This document shows, piece by piece, positions 8,273 to 16,574 of a stretch of 64,000 nucleotides of DNA. The stretch lies in assembly GCF_001536285.1 (NCBI RefSeq), contig NZ_FAOZ01000008.1:213118-277117 (forward strand). The letters run 5' to 3'. The notes under the pieces were generated by a model. That model saw only the letters and a program-made list of their open reading frames with translations, was not told the origin of the DNA and made no database searches. The first letter of the stretch is position 1, and each line of letters opens with the position of its first letter. The DNA comes from Parafrankia irregularis. Its GTDB lineage: Bacteria; Actinomycetota; Actinomycetes; Frankiales; Frankiaceae. Position numbers and translations under genes: made by a program.

Positions 8273-9552
8273 TTGGTTGGCCTGCCGTCTCCGTCGAGGG
8301 TGGTGACGAGGCCGCCGCGGGTGCAGACGGCTGGCGTGTCCGGGACGGCCTTGCCGTTGCAGCGGAACTTCAGCCCGCCCGCGCCGGGGAGTTCCTGCTC
8401 GGGCATGTTCCTGATGGCGGCGAGCACGGACTGGGATGTGATGTCGCCCGCGATGTGCCCGACGGCCGTCTGGAAGCCGGCGAGCACGGTGAACATGACC
8501 AGGCCGTCCGCGACGCTGGGGTCGATGTCCTTGCCGTAGGTGTCCACCACGGCGTCGTAGAGGCGGGTCGACGGGTTGTCCGTGCCGATCGGTGAGTAGC
8601 TGCTGATCGCGACGCCTTTCAGGGTGGCGCCGGGCACGGCCTTCACGGTGGCGTCGGTGATGCATTCCGAGACGGCGGTGATCTTCCCGGTGTAGCCGAC
8701 GGCTTTCAGGCCGTTGAGCGCGCTGATGCAGAACGAGTCGTTGCCCGCGATGAAGACGACGCCGGGGTCACGGGACGAGACGCTCTGCGCCTGCGGTGTC
8801 ATGTCGGCGGTTCCGGGTGGCACGGCGACGAGTGTGTTCTCGACTCCGGCCTTTCGCAGGGTCGGCACCGCGACGTCGGTAAGGGCGGAAACAGCCGCCG
8901 GGACGTCGATGACGATCGACGTGATCCGGTTGGCGTGTTCCTGCCTGGCGATCTGCAGCGGCAGCTCGACGAGGGGGAAGTTCGGGCTGCTCAGGATGAA
9001 GGTCGACGCGCTGTCGCGGAGGAGGGCCACGTCACTCGAGCCGTAGAGCATGACCGGGATCTTCGCCGCGACGATCGGCTGCCAGATGCTCTCGACGACG
9101 CCGGTCGTGCCGATGAGGACCGCGGTCACGCCCTCCTCGATCATCCGGTTGCCGCAGTCGGTGCCTTTCGCGGGATCCGTCTGGGTGGTGCACTGCACCA
9201 GCTCGATCGGACGTCCGGAGAGGCCGGAGCGATGTTCGTTGAGGTACCTGACGGTCGCTTCGGCCACCCGGCCCTGGATGGACAGGTCACTGAAGGCGCC
9301 CTTGCCCTCGGTGACCACGCCGATCCGGATGGGAGCGCCGGTGGCGGCCGCCCGAGGGCCGAGTGCCTGGGACGCGCTGCCGTCGGTGGGCACGCCGGCC
9401 GGGCGCTCGTCGCCACCACCGCCAACGCCACCACAGCCCGCAGCAGCAAGCAGAGCCGCGGTCATCGCGGCCGCGGTGGCCAGCTGTGGTCTGGCCGGCC
9501 GCCGCCCTCGTGGGCGTGCGGACCGACGGGTCGGGATCCGTAAGAGCCGCAT
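8236..9552 (-). CDS. ABC-transporter substrate-binding lipoprotein (branched-chain amino acid type)
   Basis: A 438-residue exported binding protein. The basic N-terminus and hydrophobic segment end at a lipobox-like AAAGC, with Cys40 as the predicted lipid-modified residue. The -3 position is Ala rather than the usual Leu. A Gly-rich linker follows, and the mature domain begins with PIRIGVVTEGKGAFSDLS, the type I periplasmic-binding (Peripla_BP_6) opening. It should capture a small ligand outside the membrane. No permease or ATPase lies beside it, so it may feed the importer at 41.6-47.5 kb or act as a sensor. It is the last gene of the six-gene minus operon and is preceded by GGAGAAACCG. Confidence 0.85.
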   Translation of the reverse strand: MRLLRIPTRRSARPRGRRPARPQLATAAAMTAALLAAAGCGGVGGGGDERPAGVPTDGSASQALGPRAAATGAPIRIGVVTEGKGAFSDLSIQGRVAEATVRYLNEHRSGLSGRPIELVQCTTQTDPAKGTDCGNRMIEEGVTAVLIGTTGVVESIWQPIVAAKIPVMLYGSSDVALLRDSASTFILSSPNFPLVELPLQIARQEHANRITSIVIDVPAAVSALTDVAVPTLRKAGVENTLVAVPPGTADMTPQAQSVSSRDPGVVFIAGNDSFCISALNGLKAVGYTGKITAVSECITDATVKAVPGATLKGVAISSYSPIGTDNPSTRLYDAVVDTYGKDIDPSVADGLVMFTVLAGFQTAVGHIAGDITSQSVLAAIRNMPEQELPGAGGLKFRCNGKAVPDTPAVCTRGGLVTTLDGDGRPTNYEVVGNTPVAD

Positions 9553-9594
9553 CGGTTTCTCCAGTCGGTTCGGGGCGCGCCGCCGGTGCGGCGG

Positions 9595-10809
9595 CTACGC
9601 GGCCACGTCGAACAGGACGGGCAGGCTCGTGGGCGAGCGGAAGACCTGCCCGTGGATGTGCGGGTCGTCGCCGTCGGGGTCGAGGCGCAGCCCTGGGAGC
9701 CGGTCGAGCAGCGTCTCGAGCGCGACGCGCATCTCGAGCCTGGCCAGGTGCATGCCCAGGCAGATGTGGACGCCGTGGCCGAACGAGAGGTGCTGCCTTC
9801 CCTGCCGGCGGATGTCGAAGCGGTCGGGGTCGGGGTTGCGCTCGGCCTCCCGGTTGGCCGCGCCGAGCATCGGCATGACCGCGGAGCCGGCGGGGATGGG
9901 AACGCCGGACAGCGCGGTGTCGCGGGCCGCGACCCTGGTGATCGACAGCAGCGGCGGCTCCCAGCGGACCGCCTCCTCGATCGCCTGCGGGATCAGCGAA
10001 CGGTCGGCGCGCACGGCGTCGAGCTGGTCGGGGTGCGACAGGAGACCGAACAGCATGCTGCCGGTCGACCGATAGGTGGTCTCGACTCCGGCGGGCAGCA
10101 GCAGGCGCAGGAACGAGAAGATCTCGTCGTCGGTGAGCCGCCCGCCGTCGAGCTCGGCGGCGGCGAGGTCGCTGATGAGGTCGTCGCGGGGCTCGGCGCG
10201 GCGGGCGGCGAGGATCTGGGCGAAGTACTGCCTGAGGGCCGCGGCGGCGGCCAGGCCTCGTTCCCGGTTGGTCAGGATGCTCAGCAGCGCGATCGACCAG
10301 CGCTGGAACCGCGGGTAGTCGTCGGCGGGCAGGCCCAACAGGCTCGCTATGACCTTGGTCGGGAAGGGGAAGGTGAACTGCCGGACGAGGTCGGCCCGGC
10401 CGTCGGCGGCGAACTGGTCGACGAGTTCGCCCGCGATCCGCCCGACGAGGTCGTGCTCCCGGCGGGCCATCGCCTTCTGCGTGAACGCGCCGGCGACCAG
10501 CGCACGGTGGCGGCGGTGCGCCGGCTCGTCCATCCCGAGCATGACGTCCCTGCCCAGGGCGTCCCCGAAGAAGTCGAGGATGATGGACGAGGAGAACGTC
10601 TCGTTGTCCCGCAGCACACGGGCCACGTCGTCGTATCGGTAGACGAAGAAGATGGGCTTGTTCTCGTCGTGCGGCATGTCGGAGAGGTCGAGCCGCTGGA
10701 CCGGTTCGTCGCGGCGCATCCGCGCGAGCTCGGGGTAGGGGTCCCGGACGTCACCGGCGACGGTGTCGTCGAAGCTCCCGAAGTCCTCGAGGTCGTCGTA
10801 GAGCTGCAT
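9595..10809 (-). CDS. Cytochrome P450 (II)
   Basis: A 404-residue soluble P450. Its signatures are the I-helix LLPAGVETTYRSTG, the ExxR region EEAVRWEPPL and the heme-binding loop SFGHGVHICLGMHLARLE carrying the Cys ligand. The N-terminal conserved DPYPELARMRRDEPVQ matches the usual P450 opening. The ATG at 10809 has AGAGGGGATC upstream and lies 13 bp after the aldehyde dehydrogenase stop, so the two are co-transcribed. Substrate unknown. The neighbours (SDR and aldehyde dehydrogenase just upstream) suggest successive oxidation of an alkyl or alcohol carbon to an acid. Confidence 0.92.
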   Translation of the reverse strand: MQLYDDLEDFGSFDDTVAGDVRDPYPELARMRRDEPVQRLDLSDMPHDENKPIFFVYRYDDVARVLRDNETFSSSIILDFFGDALGRDVMLGMDEPAHRRHRALVAGAFTQKAMARREHDLVGRIAGELVDQFAADGRADLVRQFTFPFPTKVIASLLGLPADDYPRFQRWSIALLSILTNRERGLAAAAALRQYFAQILAARRAEPRDDLISDLAAAELDGGRLTDDEIFSFLRLLLPAGVETTYRSTGSMLFGLLSHPDQLDAVRADRSLIPQAIEEAVRWEPPLLSITRVAARDTALSGVPIPAGSAVMPMLGAANREAERNPDPDRFDIRRQGRQHLSFGHGVHICLGMHLARLEMRVALETLLDRLPGLRLDPDGDDPHIHGQVFRSPTSLPVLFDVAA

Positions 10810-10822
10810 TCGGTGATCCCCT

Positions 10823-12304
10823 CTAGGCCGGGTAGGCGACGGACTTGATCTCCAGGTACTGGTCGAAGCCGGCGTGGCCGTTCTGGCGGCCGACGCCACT
10901 GGCCTTGTAGCCCCCGAAGGGGACGTCGGCGCCGTAGGGAGCGGCCCCGTTCAGGCCGACGAACCCCGCGCGCAGCTGCCGGGCGACCGCGGCGGAATGC
11001 TCGATCGAGCCGGACATGACATTCCCGGCGAGGCCGTAGGCGCTGTCGTTGGCGATGCGAACGGCGTCCCGCTCGTCCTCGTAGGGAATGACGGCCAGGA
11101 CGGGCCCGAAGATCTCCTCCTGGGCGATCGTCATCGCGTTGTCGACGTCGACGAACAACGTCGGACGGACGTAGAAGCCCCGGTCGCGGCCCGCCGGAGC
11201 GTCAACGCCACCGACGAGCAGCTTCGCGCCCTCGTCGACGCCGCGCCGGATGTAGCCGAGGACGCGCTCCCGCTGCTTCGCCGAGATGACGGGGCCGCAC
11301 AGCGTGCCCGGGTCCTGGGGGTCTCCGGGCAGGACGCCCTCGTACATGGCACGCAGCAGCTCGACGCCCTCGGCGTACCGCGAGCGCGGCAGCAGCATCC
11401 GCGTCGGGATGGCGCAGCCCTGGCCGGCGTGCATGCAGGGCGCGATCCCGATGAGGCAGGCGGCGGCGAGATCGGCATCTTCCAGCACGATGGTCGCCGA
11501 CTTGCCGCCGAGCTCGAGGAACAGCCGCTTCATCGTCGCGGCGCCCTTCTCCATGATTCTCCGGCCGACCGCGGTGGAGCCGGTGAAGGAGATCAGGTCC
11601 ACCTTGGGGCTGAGTGTGAGCTCCTCACCGACGAGGTGGTCGGAGGCCGTGACGACGTTGACGACACCCGGCGGGATGTCGGTGTGCTCGACGACGAGCC
11701 GGCCGAGGCGGGTGGCGGAGAAGGGCGTGTCCGGCGCGGGCTTGAGCACCACCGTGTTCCCGGTCGCGAGTGCCTGGCCGAGCTTGTGGATCGCGACCTC
11801 GAACGGGAAGTTCCAGGGCACGATCGCGCCGACCACGCCCACCGGTTCCCGCCAGACCTTCCGGACACAGACCTGGTTGGTCAGGTCGGAATACGCCTCG
11901 CCGAGTTCGGTCTCCCAGGGGTAGGAGTCGATGAGCCCGGCGGGGTAGGTCAGCGCGTCGGCGAGCGGGGCGTCCAGCTGGGGCCCGTGGGTCACCAGCC
12001 GGGGGCAGCCGGCGTCGAGGATCAGCTCCTCGCGCAGCTGTTCGCGCTCCGCCTCCAGCGCGGTCTGTAACTGCTCCAGGCAGTGTTTGCGCAACACCCG
12101 GTCGGTGGACCAGTCGGTGTCGTCGAACGCGCGGCGAGCGGCGTCGATGGCCCGGTGCATATCCGCCGTCGACGCGTCCGCGACCTGGCCGACGGGCTCT
12201 TCCGTGGCCGGATTGATGGAGGTGAAGGTGCCGGATTCACCATCGACGAGCTCGCCGTCGATGAGCATTCTGGTCTCGAGCTGGACTGTCGGGGTGTCAG
12301 CCAT
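10823..12304 (-). CDS. NAD(P)-dependent aldehyde dehydrogenase (I)
   Basis: A 493-residue aldehyde dehydrogenase of standard length. The general base Glu264 lies in LFLELGGKS and the catalytic nucleophile Cys297 in HAGQGCAIPTR. The cofactor motifs IVPWNFP and FTGSTAVGRRI are present, as is the C-terminal EIFGPVLAVIPY. It oxidises an aldehyde to the carboxylic acid. Its ATG overlaps the stop of the upstream SDR gene by 8 bp, showing tight translational coupling, and the P450 follows 13 bp later. This arrangement supports alcohol-to-aldehyde-to-acid processing of one substrate. Confidence 0.95.
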   Translation of the reverse strand: MADTPTVQLETRMLIDGELVDGESGTFTSINPATEEPVGQVADASTADMHRAIDAARRAFDDTDWSTDRVLRKHCLEQLQTALEAEREQLREELILDAGCPRLVTHGPQLDAPLADALTYPAGLIDSYPWETELGEAYSDLTNQVCVRKVWREPVGVVGAIVPWNFPFEVAIHKLGQALATGNTVVLKPAPDTPFSATRLGRLVVEHTDIPPGVVNVVTASDHLVGEELTLSPKVDLISFTGSTAVGRRIMEKGAATMKRLFLELGGKSATIVLEDADLAAACLIGIAPCMHAGQGCAIPTRMLLPRSRYAEGVELLRAMYEGVLPGDPQDPGTLCGPVISAKQRERVLGYIRRGVDEGAKLLVGGVDAPAGRDRGFYVRPTLFVDVDNAMTIAQEEIFGPVLAVIPYEDERDAVRIANDSAYGLAGNVMSGSIEHSAAVARQLRAGFVGLNGAAPYGADVPFGGYKASGVGRQNGHAGFDQYLEIKSVAYPA

Positions 12305-13265
12305 GGTGTTCGCTCTCGTCGGGCCGTGGGGTGAGGGGGGCGAGCCGTCGCGGGTGCTCGCGCAGGCTGCCTGGTCGCGGCAGGCCCATCGCCCTGCTCG
12401 CCACGAGGCGGAAGACGCGGTCGGGCATGAGGCGGCGGCCGGTCAGCATCAGCCGGGCGTCCCTGCCGACGGGGTGGCGGGCGAACGGGGCCCGGTCGTT
12501 CAGCGCCTTTTCGAGCCCCGGCGGAAACTCCTCGGGAGGCTTCACGGATTTCAGGAGGCGCTGGCCGGCGCGTTCGAGCCGGGCGTGATGCTCGCCGTAC
12601 GGCCCCGTCAGGTCGGCGTGGGTGAAGGTCGAATCCAGGGAGGTGTCGAAGGCACCTGCGACGAGGACGGTGACACCGAGACCGAAGGGGGCGATCTCCT
12701 CGGCGAGTGCCTCCGCCCAGCGTTCGAGCGCGCCCTTGGACGCGGAGTAGGCGCTGATCGTGGGCATCCCGCGCACGCCTGCGGCGCTGGAGATCACGAC
12801 TATCCGGCCGCGGCCGGCGGCCCGCATGACGGGCAGGAGCTCCTGGGTGAGGCGGACGGGGCCGAGCAGGTTGGTGGAGAAGATCTGCTGCCAGATACCG
12901 GCCGGCATCTCCTCGACGCAGCCGACGGACATGTAGGCGGCGTTGTGCACGACGGCGTCCGGCGACCCGACGGCCTTCTCGACCGCCCGGGCGCAGCCGG
13001 TGATCGAGGCCGGGTCGTCGAGGTCGAGGCGGACGGCGCTCAGCCGCGGGTCATCCGGTGCCGCGCCGGTGGCCTCCCGCAGCCGCGCCAGGCCCGCGTC
13101 GGGCGAGCGCATCGCGGCCAGGACGTGCCAGCCCTCCCGGTGCAGGTGGGCGGCGGAGGCGAGCCCCAGGCCGCGGGACGCCCCCGTGATGACCACGCTG
13201 CGAGCGCGTCCCGTCGGGTGCTCGTCGTGATCGGCGTGATCGGCGTGATCGGCGTGATCAGCCAT
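12297..13265 (-). CDS. Classical SDR-family oxidoreductase with a DHA-repeat N-terminus
   Basis: A 322-residue SDR. The cofactor motif TGASRGLGLAS is intact. The catalytic Ser-Tyr-Lys set is visible in ISSAAGVRGM followed by SAYSASKGALE, with the NNA-equivalent VVHNAAYMSVG. It should oxidise an alcohol or reduce a carbonyl. The first residues are a tandem repeat (MADHADHADHADHDEH) coded by 9-bp gatcacgcc units, which makes a short His/Asp-rich leader ahead of the fold. Its start overlaps the stop of the AveC-like gene and its stop overlaps the start of the aldehyde dehydrogenase, so the three genes are translationally linked. Confidence 0.92.
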   Translation of the reverse strand: MADHADHADHADHDEHPTGRARSVVITGASRGLGLASAAHLHREGWHVLAAMRSPDAGLARLREATGAAPDDPRLSAVRLDLDDPASITGCARAVEKAVGSPDAVVHNAAYMSVGCVEEMPAGIWQQIFSTNLLGPVRLTQELLPVMRAAGRGRIVVISSAAGVRGMPTISAYSASKGALERWAEALAEEIAPFGLGVTVLVAGAFDTSLDSTFTHADLTGPYGEHHARLERAGQRLLKSVKPPEEFPPGLEKALNDRAPFARHPVGRDARLMLTGRRLMPDRVFRLVASRAMGLPRPGSLREHPRRLAPLTPRPDESEHHG

Positions 13266-14466
13266 CGTGGTCTCCGGCGCAGCGTCCGCCGTCGGCCGGT
13301 GGGGTCACGTTCGGACGTCCCGACTGGGCACTGGGCCAGCCGGACCAGATGCCCTCGAAGTAGGGGCCGGGCTGGCCGGCCTCCTCGTAGAAGCCGTTCG
13401 GGTCGTAGACCCTGGCCTCGGGATAGGGCCACGGGCAGGCGACCGACGTCGCGGACTTCGTGGCCCGGATGACGGCGAACCCGGCGCCGTAGGCGAAATA
13501 GGCGATGTTGAGGACCACGAACATCACCGCGAAGGTGCCCAGCGCCGGCCGGTGGCCGAGCAGCCTCAGCCGGTGGGCCAGCTTCTCCGCCTGGGTGCGC
13601 CCGGTGTCGTCCCGGTACACCAGCAGGCCCGCCGGAATCATCACCAGGGTGATGAGCCCGGACTCCCACAGCAGCGGGAACTGATACGGCTTCCCCGCCC
13701 ACAGCGAGCCGAACGGGATCACCTGCGAGTAGATGTAGAGCCCGGTGCGGATGCAGAAGATCTCCAGGATCGCGTCGTAGACGAAACCGATCACGAAGAT
13801 CAGCAGGCCCATGGTGATGAGCGGGTGCCGGGAGACGAACGCGTCCGGGCCCCGCCGGGCCTGCAGGCGCCGCACGATCCAGATCGCCGGAAAGTACGGC
13901 CCGGCGTAGAACGTCAGGTAGGACAGCACGATGAACGGCTCGACCGTGGGCGAGAGCGAGACCAGCGGCCAGTTCTCCGGCCAGTGCGTGACCTGGGGGT
14001 TGTAGACCGCGTACGGCGCCCAGTTCATGACCGGGTCCAGCCAGACGATCCCCGTGGACGCGAGCAGCATCAGCAGGACGGGGTGCTTCGGGTACTTCCG
14101 CCAGAAGAGCACGAACGCGACCACGACGGCGACCACGGTGAGAACCCACCCGGCCTCGTGCATGACGATCCAGTCCGATTTCCCGAACAGGAATCCCACC
14201 GCGCGTGGGGCGCCCTCGACGTCGGGGTTGGCGATCCGGTCCTCGACCGCTCCGCGCCGCATGTTGTACAGAACGGCGATGATCGCGACGTTCAGCACGA
14301 GCACGCCCAGCAGCACCCACCATCTCGGTGGCCGCGCCCGCGCGTGCGGCCGCGTGCGGGCCGGGCCGGGTGGCGTGGGTGGGGTGGCTGTGGCGGGTGG
14401 CGTGGGCGGAGTGGGTAGCGCGGCTGGCGTGGGTGGGGTGGCGGGTGAGCTGACGGTCTTCGCCAT
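13258..14466 (-). CDS. AveC-like integral membrane protein (copy 2)
   Basis: A 402-residue polytopic membrane protein. After a Pro/Thr/Ala-rich low-complexity N-terminus (residues 5-45) come six to eight hydrophobic segments. The first strongly conserved block is STGIVWLDPVMNWAPYAVYN, followed by a Trp-rich loop and VEPFIVLSYLTFY. This is the aromatic signature of spirocyclase AveC-like proteins. The C-terminus is a soluble, Gly/Pro-rich tail. It is larger than copy 1 at 3.1 kb and only distantly similar. Its ATG is 4 bp after the stop of the signal-less binding protein gene and its stop overlaps the SDR start. Reaction unknown; the location suggests a membrane-bound step on a lipophilic intermediate. 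Confidence 0.75.
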   Translation of the reverse strand: MAKTVSSPATPPTPAALPTPPTPPATATPPTPPGPARTRPHARARPPRWWVLLGVLVLNVAIIAVLYNMRRGAVEDRIANPDVEGAPRAVGFLFGKSDWIVMHEAGWVLTVVAVVVAFVLFWRKYPKHPVLLMLLASTGIVWLDPVMNWAPYAVYNPQVTHWPENWPLVSLSPTVEPFIVLSYLTFYAGPYFPAIWIVRRLQARRGPDAFVSRHPLITMGLLIFVIGFVYDAILEIFCIRTGLYIYSQVIPFGSLWAGKPYQFPLLWESGLITLVMIPAGLLVYRDDTGRTQAEKLAHRLRLLGHRPALGTFAVMFVVLNIAYFAYGAGFAVIRATKSATSVACPWPYPEARVYDPNGFYEEAGQPGPYFEGIWSGWPSAQSGRPNVTPPADGGRCAGDHDG

Positions 14467-14470
14467 CAGT

Positions 14471-15583
14471 TCAGTCCTGCCCGAAGCGGTCGACGAGGTG
14501 GGAGGTGACGCCGTCCGGGTCCAGCCTCCGCGCCACCAGGTAGCCCGCGCCCATCCAGCCCCGGTGGCTCCAGTTCCCGAACGTGATGTGCGTCCCGGGC
14601 GCCCCGGCGGCGGCGGGCAGCATCCTGACCCGCTCCAGGGCGTCGCGCACACCGAGCGGGGTCAGCGGATGGGCGTCCGCGAAGGCGCGCAGCAGCACCG
14701 TGGCGAAGTCCCGGTTCATCACCGGCACGCAGTACTGCGGCCGCCGCCCGTCGGCGGCCTCCAACCGGTCCAGGAACCGCTGGCCGACGAGGTTGCCCTC
14801 GTCGTACTGGTCGACGCCGGTCCAGCCCAGGATCGCGTTCCACATCACCGGGTTGATCCACGCGTTCTGGAACGCTGTCCCCATGAAGCGTGGCGGGTCC
14901 CAGCCGACCGCCGCGAGGGCCGGGTTGACCCGGGCGATCCCGAAACCGAAACCGAAGTGCACGAGCGCCGCCGCCTTCGACTCGTACAGCCGGCGCACCG
15001 CCGCGCCGATGTCCTGAGCCGTCTGCGCGATCGTCTCCACGGCCACGACGCGGATGCCCTGGTCGGCGCAGGCCCGCTGGAAGTTCTCGAGATAGGTCCG
15101 GCCGACCAGCGACTGCTCGACCAGCACGCCGACCTCCGTGTGCCCGCCCTTGGCCAGCAGACGCGACAGGAAGATCGGCTCCTCGGTCAACGAGCCCTGG
15201 GGCAGCGAGAAGGTCCACTCCCCCAGCCAGTCGTCCGACCCGGTGCAGCTGATCGCGGGCACCTGGAAACGCCGCTCGATCGCCGTCCGGGTCGGGACGC
15301 AGTTGTCGCTGATGGCGGGGCCGAACACGGCGAGGCAGCCTTCGTCGACGAGCTCCCCGTACGCGTCGATCACCGCCTTGATGGTGCCCTTGGGCAGACC
15401 CTCGACCTCCCGGAAGACGATCTCGACCGGCCGGTCGATGACCCCGTGCGCCAGGCCCTCGGCGAACACCAGCTCGAAGGGCCGCGTCAGGTCCTTGCGC
15501 ATCTGTTCCGGGAACTGCTCCGGTAACCGGAAATCGAACAGGTACCCGAGCTTGATCGGCTCCGCCGAGCTCTCATACGACAT
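14471..15583 (-). CDS. Type I binding-protein-fold protein lacking a signal peptide (copy 1)
   Basis: A 370-residue protein with the branched-chain amino acid binding-protein fold (opening IKLGYLFDFRLPEQFP, later DEGCLAVFGPAISDN, GSDDWLGEWTFSLPQGS and RRLYESKAAALVHFGFG). No hydrophobic leader or lipobox is present, so by sequence it stays in the cytoplasm. The start is fixed by AGGGAGAGACGAG before the ATG; upstream codons do not add a leader. It is 370 residues, exactly like its paralogue at 39990-41102, and the two share long identical blocks. It is the first gene of the six-gene operon, with a palindrome about 60 bp upstream. It could sense a metabolite or deliver a ligand to the downstream enzymes; no function is established. 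Confidence 0.8.
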   Translation of the reverse strand: MSYESSAEPIKLGYLFDFRLPEQFPEQMRKDLTRPFELVFAEGLAHGVIDRPVEIVFREVEGLPKGTIKAVIDAYGELVDEGCLAVFGPAISDNCVPTRTAIERRFQVPAISCTGSDDWLGEWTFSLPQGSLTEEPIFLSRLLAKGGHTEVGVLVEQSLVGRTYLENFQRACADQGIRVVAVETIAQTAQDIGAAVRRLYESKAAALVHFGFGFGIARVNPALAAVGWDPPRFMGTAFQNAWINPVMWNAILGWTGVDQYDEGNLVGQRFLDRLEAADGRRPQYCVPVMNRDFATVLLRAFADAHPLTPLGVRDALERVRMLPAAAGAPGTHITFGNWSHRGWMGAGYLVARRLDPDGVTSHLVDRFGQD

Positions 15584-15641
15584 CTCGTCTCTCCCTTTGG
15601 CGACGGGCACCGGCCTCACCGCGGCGATGCGGTATGTGAAG

Positions 15642-15663
15642 CCAAGATTTGTTCCGATCTTGG
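15642..15663. promoter_or_regulatory. Palindromic operator upstream of the six-gene operon
   Basis: CCAAGAT and ATCTTGG form a perfect 7-bp inverted repeat around the 8-base centre TTGTTCCG, about 59 bp before the start of the signal-less binding protein gene. It shares the TTTGTTCCG core and flanking CC with the site at 18452-18476 and, in part, with 6780-6800. It is a likely binding site of a local TetR-type regulator. Confidence 0.6.
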
Positions 15664-15683
15664 AAACAGCATGGTCAGACAGA

Positions 15684-16508
15684 TCAGGGTGCGATGGTTC
15701 TAGGCCCCGTGCGAGGCGTCGTCTCGCCGAGATAGGCGTCGATCAGCTGAGCGAGGCCGGCACCCACCACCGGGTCGTCGGTGAGCGGGCCGGCGACGGC
15801 GGCACGGGCCGCCGCCCGCAGCGGGAGCCCCTCCGCAGCGAGGCGCCCGGCGGCGATGAGCACCCGGGTCGAGGCCACCTCACGCAGCCCCGGCGTCTCC
15901 AGCCGGCGGACCGCCTGCCCCAGCCCCACCAGCCGAGCCGCCACCGCCGGGTCGACCCCCGCCTCGTGCGCGACGACCTTCTCCTCCACGTCGGGCGGCG
16001 GGAAGCCGAGCTCGACGGCGACCATGCGCTGTCGGGTCGAGTCCTTCAGGTCCTTGAGCACGCTCTGATACCCGGGGTTGTAGGAGACCACCAGACAGAA
16101 CCCGGGCGCGGCGTCCAACGTCACGCCCAGCCGGTCGATCGGCAGCTGCCGACGGTGATCCGCCAGCGGATGAAGCACCACGGTCGTGTCCTGGCGGGCC
16201 TCCACGACCTCGTCGAGGTAGCAGATGGCGCCGTCGCGCACGGCCCGCGTCAGCGGGCCGTCGACCCATTCGGTCTCGCCGCCCCGCAGCAGGAACCGCC
16301 CCACCAGGTCGGCGGTCGTCAGGTCGTCGTGGCAGGCCACGGTGATCAGCGGCCGGCCGAGGTCGTGCGCCATCGCCTGGACGAAGCTGGTCTTCCCGCA
16401 TCCCGTCGGTCCCTTGAGCAGGACCGGAAGACGCTGGCGGAACGCGGCCCCGAAGACCTGTTCCTCGTTGCCGACGGGCAGATAGTAGGGCCGCTCCGTG
16501 CGTCCCAT
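15684..16508 (-). CDS. MoxR/NorQ/CbbQ-type AAA+ ATPase
   Basis: A 274-residue AAA+ ATPase of the CbbQ/NirQ/NorQ/GpvN group. Walker A is GPTGCGKT at residues 33-40, Walker B lies in AICYLDEVVE, and the family segment VVSYNPGYQS follows. These ATPases act with a VWA partner as motors that insert metals or activate metalloenzymes such as Rubisco or nitric oxide reductase. GAGGAGAAACGGC precedes the ATG. The gene lies 66 bp downstream of the VWA-domain gene, matching the norD/norQ or cbbO/cbbQ pairing. The client is unknown; P450s or metal-dependent amidohydrolases of the same cluster are candidates. Confidence 0.9.
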   Translation of the reverse strand: MGRTERPYYLPVGNEEQVFGAAFRQRLPVLLKGPTGCGKTSFVQAMAHDLGRPLITVACHDDLTTADLVGRFLLRGGETEWVDGPLTRAVRDGAICYLDEVVEARQDTTVVLHPLADHRRQLPIDRLGVTLDAAPGFCLVVSYNPGYQSVLKDLKDSTRQRMVAVELGFPPPDVEEKVVAHEAGVDPAVAARLVGLGQAVRRLETPGLREVASTRVLIAAGRLAAEGLPLRAAARAAVAGPLTDDPVVGAGLAQLIDAYLGETTPRTGPRTIAP

Positions 16509-16574
16509 GCCGTTTCTCCTCTCGCCCGCTGCCGTCGATGGACGTGCCTGTGGGGGTGTGCCGGTGGGAGCGCG

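Noticed and set aside
8236-9552. Treating this binding protein as part of a complete local ABC importer
   Set aside because: No permease or ATPase genes lie in the same operon; the nearest full set is 32 kb away.
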